Source: Lentimicrobiaceae bacterium
GTDB taxonomy: Bacteria > Bacteroidota > Bacteroidia > Bacteroidales > WCHB1-69
Assembly (NCBI GenBank): GCA_009787675.1
Contig: WQSU01000109.1
Location: 1-8,157, forward strand
Length of the DNA stretch: 8,157 bases
Reading direction: 5' to 3'
A program made the position numbers and the translations under genes. A model generated the notes under the pieces. It was not told the origin of the DNA. It was given only the letters and a program-made list of their open reading frames with translations, and did not search any database. Shown here piece by piece: positions 6,121 to 8,157 of this stretch (position 1 is its first letter; every line of letters starts with the position of its first letter).

Positions 6121-6128
6121 TATTTTTG
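6121..6128 (+). promoter_or_regulatory. Candidate -7 promoter box for the C25 peptidase gene
   Basis: TATTTTTG matches TAnnTTTG exactly and lies 38 nt before the peptidase ATG. No TTG is present 17-23 nt upstream, so the -33 element is poor; this may suit a promoter that needs an activator, for instance through the palindrome at 6058-6079. Confidence 0.45.
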
Positions 6129-6166
6129 TCGAAAATTTTTAATCATTATAAAATCACGTCTTCACT

Positions 6167-8157
6167 ATGAAAAAAACACACCTCTTTATTTTCGCATTGA
6201 CTTTTCTGTCAATAACCATTTTTGCCCAAAACAGGCAAATTGTGGTTGGTAAAAATTACACGGACAAAAATCACGTTACTTTTGTTGATGAAAAACAAAA
6301 GTCTGCAACTCTCAAATTCGATATGAATGAGCTGAATTTGATTGAGGTAGAAACTGAATACGGCAAAATGTACAAAATGGAATCGGGCAAAGCTCCACTC
6401 ATGTTGGAGGCTGGAAATCCTGAATTGGTTTATCTCCCTACCGCTATCATTATTCCCGAAACAGGCTCCACCGAACTTCAATTTACGTATGGTGCATATA
6501 CTGATATTCAAAACGTTGACATTGCGCCTTCTAAAGGAAATTTCTCGCGCAGTATTGATCCCGCAACGGTGCCCTACCAAAAGGGAGATGTGTATCAAGT
6601 GAATGCATTCTTTCCGGAGATTCCCGCAGTGGCAAACGAGCCTTTTATCATGCGTGATGTGCGAGGACAGTCCATCTTTGCTTATCCCGTACAATATAAT
6701 CCGGTTACAAAAACGCTGAGAATCTATTCGGAAATCACCGTTACCGCAATCTTTAACGACACACCGGGCATAAACGAATTTACCACTCAAAAAAGACACG
6801 CCACCCTTGACCCTACCTTCCAAGACATGTATAACAATCTGTTTATCAATAATGGCTCTCTGAATAGAGATTTTCCAACAGGAGAAGACGGCGAATTGTT
6901 GATTATTTGCCATCCCGCTTTTGAAGATGCCATGAAACCATACGTAAACTGGAAACGCACCATGGGACGCAAAACTACAATGACCACAACCGCACTCACT
7001 GGAACGGGCGCTACAACGATAAAAGATTATATTACAAATTACTACAATAACCCTGCAAACAATTTAGCTTATGTGCTTTTAGTAGGCGACTTTGATCAAG
7101 TAGCTGCCCACACCTATCCAAACAGTGGCGCACAACCTTCCGCTCCTGATCCAACAGTAGTTAGCGATAATTATTACGGTCAATTAGTGGGAGGCGATTT
7201 GTATATGGAAATTCTTATCGGCAGAATGTCGGCAGAGAATATTGCTCACGTTCAAACCCAAGTGCAACGCGCCATCCATTATGAACGCGACCTCAATACT
7301 ACCGATACGTGGGTGTCGGCAGCAATCGGAATAGCTACCAACGAAGGTAACGGTGGACACGATGGTGGCGAAGTTGACTATGTGCACATGAATAATATAA
7401 GAAACCGATTACTGAATTATGGATATAATCCTGTTTATCAGGAATATGGTTACAATTCAGGCGTGCCCAACACCTCAGTTACCCAAATTACACAAAGATT
7501 TAATTCGGGCGTTTCCATTGCCAATTACTGCAATCACGGCAGCCAAACGGCATGGACATTAACCACGGGACCTGGCGGAGGCTATTTGAGCTTCTCTACT
7601 TCGCAGGTAGCTGCATTGCAAAATGCGGGCAAGCTCCCCTTCATCTTTTCCGTAGCGTGTCTCAATGGAAGGTTTAATTTCGCACAGCCCTGTTTTGCTG
7701 AAGCATGGTTACGCTCCACTCAAAACGGTCAACCCACAGGCGCCGTGGCAACACTAATGGCTACCATTAGTTTGAGTTGGGCGCCCACTATGACCGCACA
7801 AGACGAGTTTGTTAATATTTGTATGGATCTTCCATCCCCCTATGGTGGCACCCAAGCCGGAACAAAAAGAACATTTGCCGGCGCTGCCATAAACGCTACC
7901 CAAAAAATGCTGATAATGCATGGCGCTACATCAGTTGCTGTTAAAGAAGACTTTGATGCCTGGACCGTATTTGGCGACCCTACTTTGATGATTCGCACCA
8001 AAACCCCGCAAGCCATGACTGTATCTCATTTTCCTGTGCTATTAATGGGCTTGAGCACTTTTCCAGTGGAATGTGACGCCGAAGGAGCGCTGGCAGTGCT
8101 TACCCGCATTGATGAAAATGAGGAAGTAATCATACTTGGAAAAGGTGTAGTGGCTGG
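6167..8157 (+). CDS. Gingipain-R-like C25 cysteine peptidase precursor, C-terminus cut by window
   Basis: 663 full codons are seen with no stop. Residues 1-20 (MKKTHLFIFALTFLSITIFA) are a signal peptide. Residues about 21-234 are a gingipain-type propeptide, including GDVYQVNAFFPEIPAVANEP. The catalytic domain (about 235-610) aligns closely with Porphyromonas gingivalis RgpA/RgpB as I recall them: AYVLLVGD, SDNYYGQLVGGDLYMEILIGR, catalytic His457 in NHGSQTAW, catalytic Cys498 in SVACLNGRF, SWAPTMTAQDE, and WTVFGDPTLMIR (599-610). Asp404 in GGEVDYVH falls at RgpB Asp163, the residue that binds the substrate Arg. Arg234 falls near the RgpB maturation site. Residues after 610 begin the Ig-like domain. 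Such proteins are normally secreted by the type IX system, but the C-terminal sorting domain would lie outside the window. The start is set by the signal peptide. Confidence 0.95.
   Translation, partial: MKKTHLFIFALTFLSITIFAQNRQIVVGKNYTDKNHVTFVDEKQKSATLKFDMNELNLIEVETEYGKMYKMESGKAPLMLEAGNPELVYLPTAIIIPETGSTELQFTYGAYTDIQNVDIAPSKGNFSRSIDPATVPYQKGDVYQVNAFFPEIPAVANEPFIMRDVRGQSIFAYPVQYNPVTKTLRIYSEITVTAIFNDTPGINEFTTQKRHATLDPTFQDMYNNLFINNGSLNRDFPTGEDGELLIICHPAFEDAMKPYVNWKRTMGRKTTMTTTALTGTGATTIKDYITNYYNNPANNLAYVLLVGDFDQVAAHTYPNSGAQPSAPDPTVVSDNYYGQLVGGDLYMEILIGRMSAENIAHVQTQVQRAIHYERDLNTTDTWVSAAIGIATNEGNGGHDGGEVDYVHMNNIRNRLLNYGYNPVYQEYGYNSGVPNTSVTQITQRFNSGVSIANYCNHGSQTAWTLTTGPGGGYLSFSTSQVAALQNAGKLPFIFSVACLNGRFNFAQPCFAEAWLRSTQNGQPTGAVATLMATISLSWAPTMTAQDEFVNICMDLPSPYGGTQAGTKRTFAGAAINATQKMLIMHGATSVAVKEDFDAWTVFGDPTLMIRTKTPQAMTVSHFPVLLMGLSTFPVECDAEGALAVLTRIDENEEVIILGKGVVA

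Noticed and set aside
6209..6913. Long minus-strand open frame (234 codons)
   Set aside because: It lies wholly inside the peptidase gene on the other strand, and the translation shows no family motif, while the plus frame has gingipain signatures throughout.

Overview
The window comes from a member of the Bacteroidota. Three promoter-like sites share the phylum's TAnnTTTG -7 box. Start codons lack clear Shine-Dalgarno sequences, intergenic DNA is AT-rich, and the proteins match Bacteroidota forms: a stand-alone CcsA-type heme/cytochrome assembly protein, SufC/SufD, exported MKK-type proteins and a gingipain-type C25 peptidase. Genus cannot be read from the sequence. Eight protein genes are visible, two of them cut by the window edges; no rRNA, tRNA, CRISPR array or mobile element is seen.

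Left block (1-2745, all on the minus strand, transcribed right to left): a surface or periplasmic lipoprotein (2745-2011), a fumarylacetoacetate-hydrolase-family enzyme (1963-1352), tRNA pseudouridine synthase TruA (1205-462), and the first half of a CcsA/ResC-type cytochrome c assembly protein (458 to beyond position 1). TruA and CcsA are 3 nt apart and probably co-transcribed. The 146-bp gap between the hydrolase and truA holds a 20-bp tandem duplication, a perfect 9-bp-arm inverted repeat and a heptamer tandem repeat that runs into the hydrolase stop codon.

Middle block (2885-4694, plus strand): sufC and an overlapping sufD, the ATPase and a scaffold subunit of the SUF iron-sulfur assembly machine, divergent from the lipoprotein gene. 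SufD is short: it begins at the point where the beta-helix core of relatives starts and lacks the usual N-terminal helical domain. sufB and sufS are not adjacent.

Right block: a GNAT acetyltransferase (5875-5342) followed 24 nt later by an exported nitroreductase-family flavoprotein (5317-4697), both minus strand and convergent on sufD with a 2-bp gap. A 291-bp divergent region (5876-6166) carries two promoter-like sites and two dyad elements, then leads into a gingipain-R-like C25 cysteine peptidase (6167 to beyond 8157). Signal peptide, propeptide, catalytic His and Cys and the residue aligned with the Arg-specificity Asp are all visible.

Most of this is housekeeping content. The points most worth a second look are the short SufD and its separation from sufB/sufS, the Arg-type gingipain homologue, the exported flavoprotein, and the dyad symmetries around the divergent promoters. 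I did not find a convincing undescribed multi-gene system.
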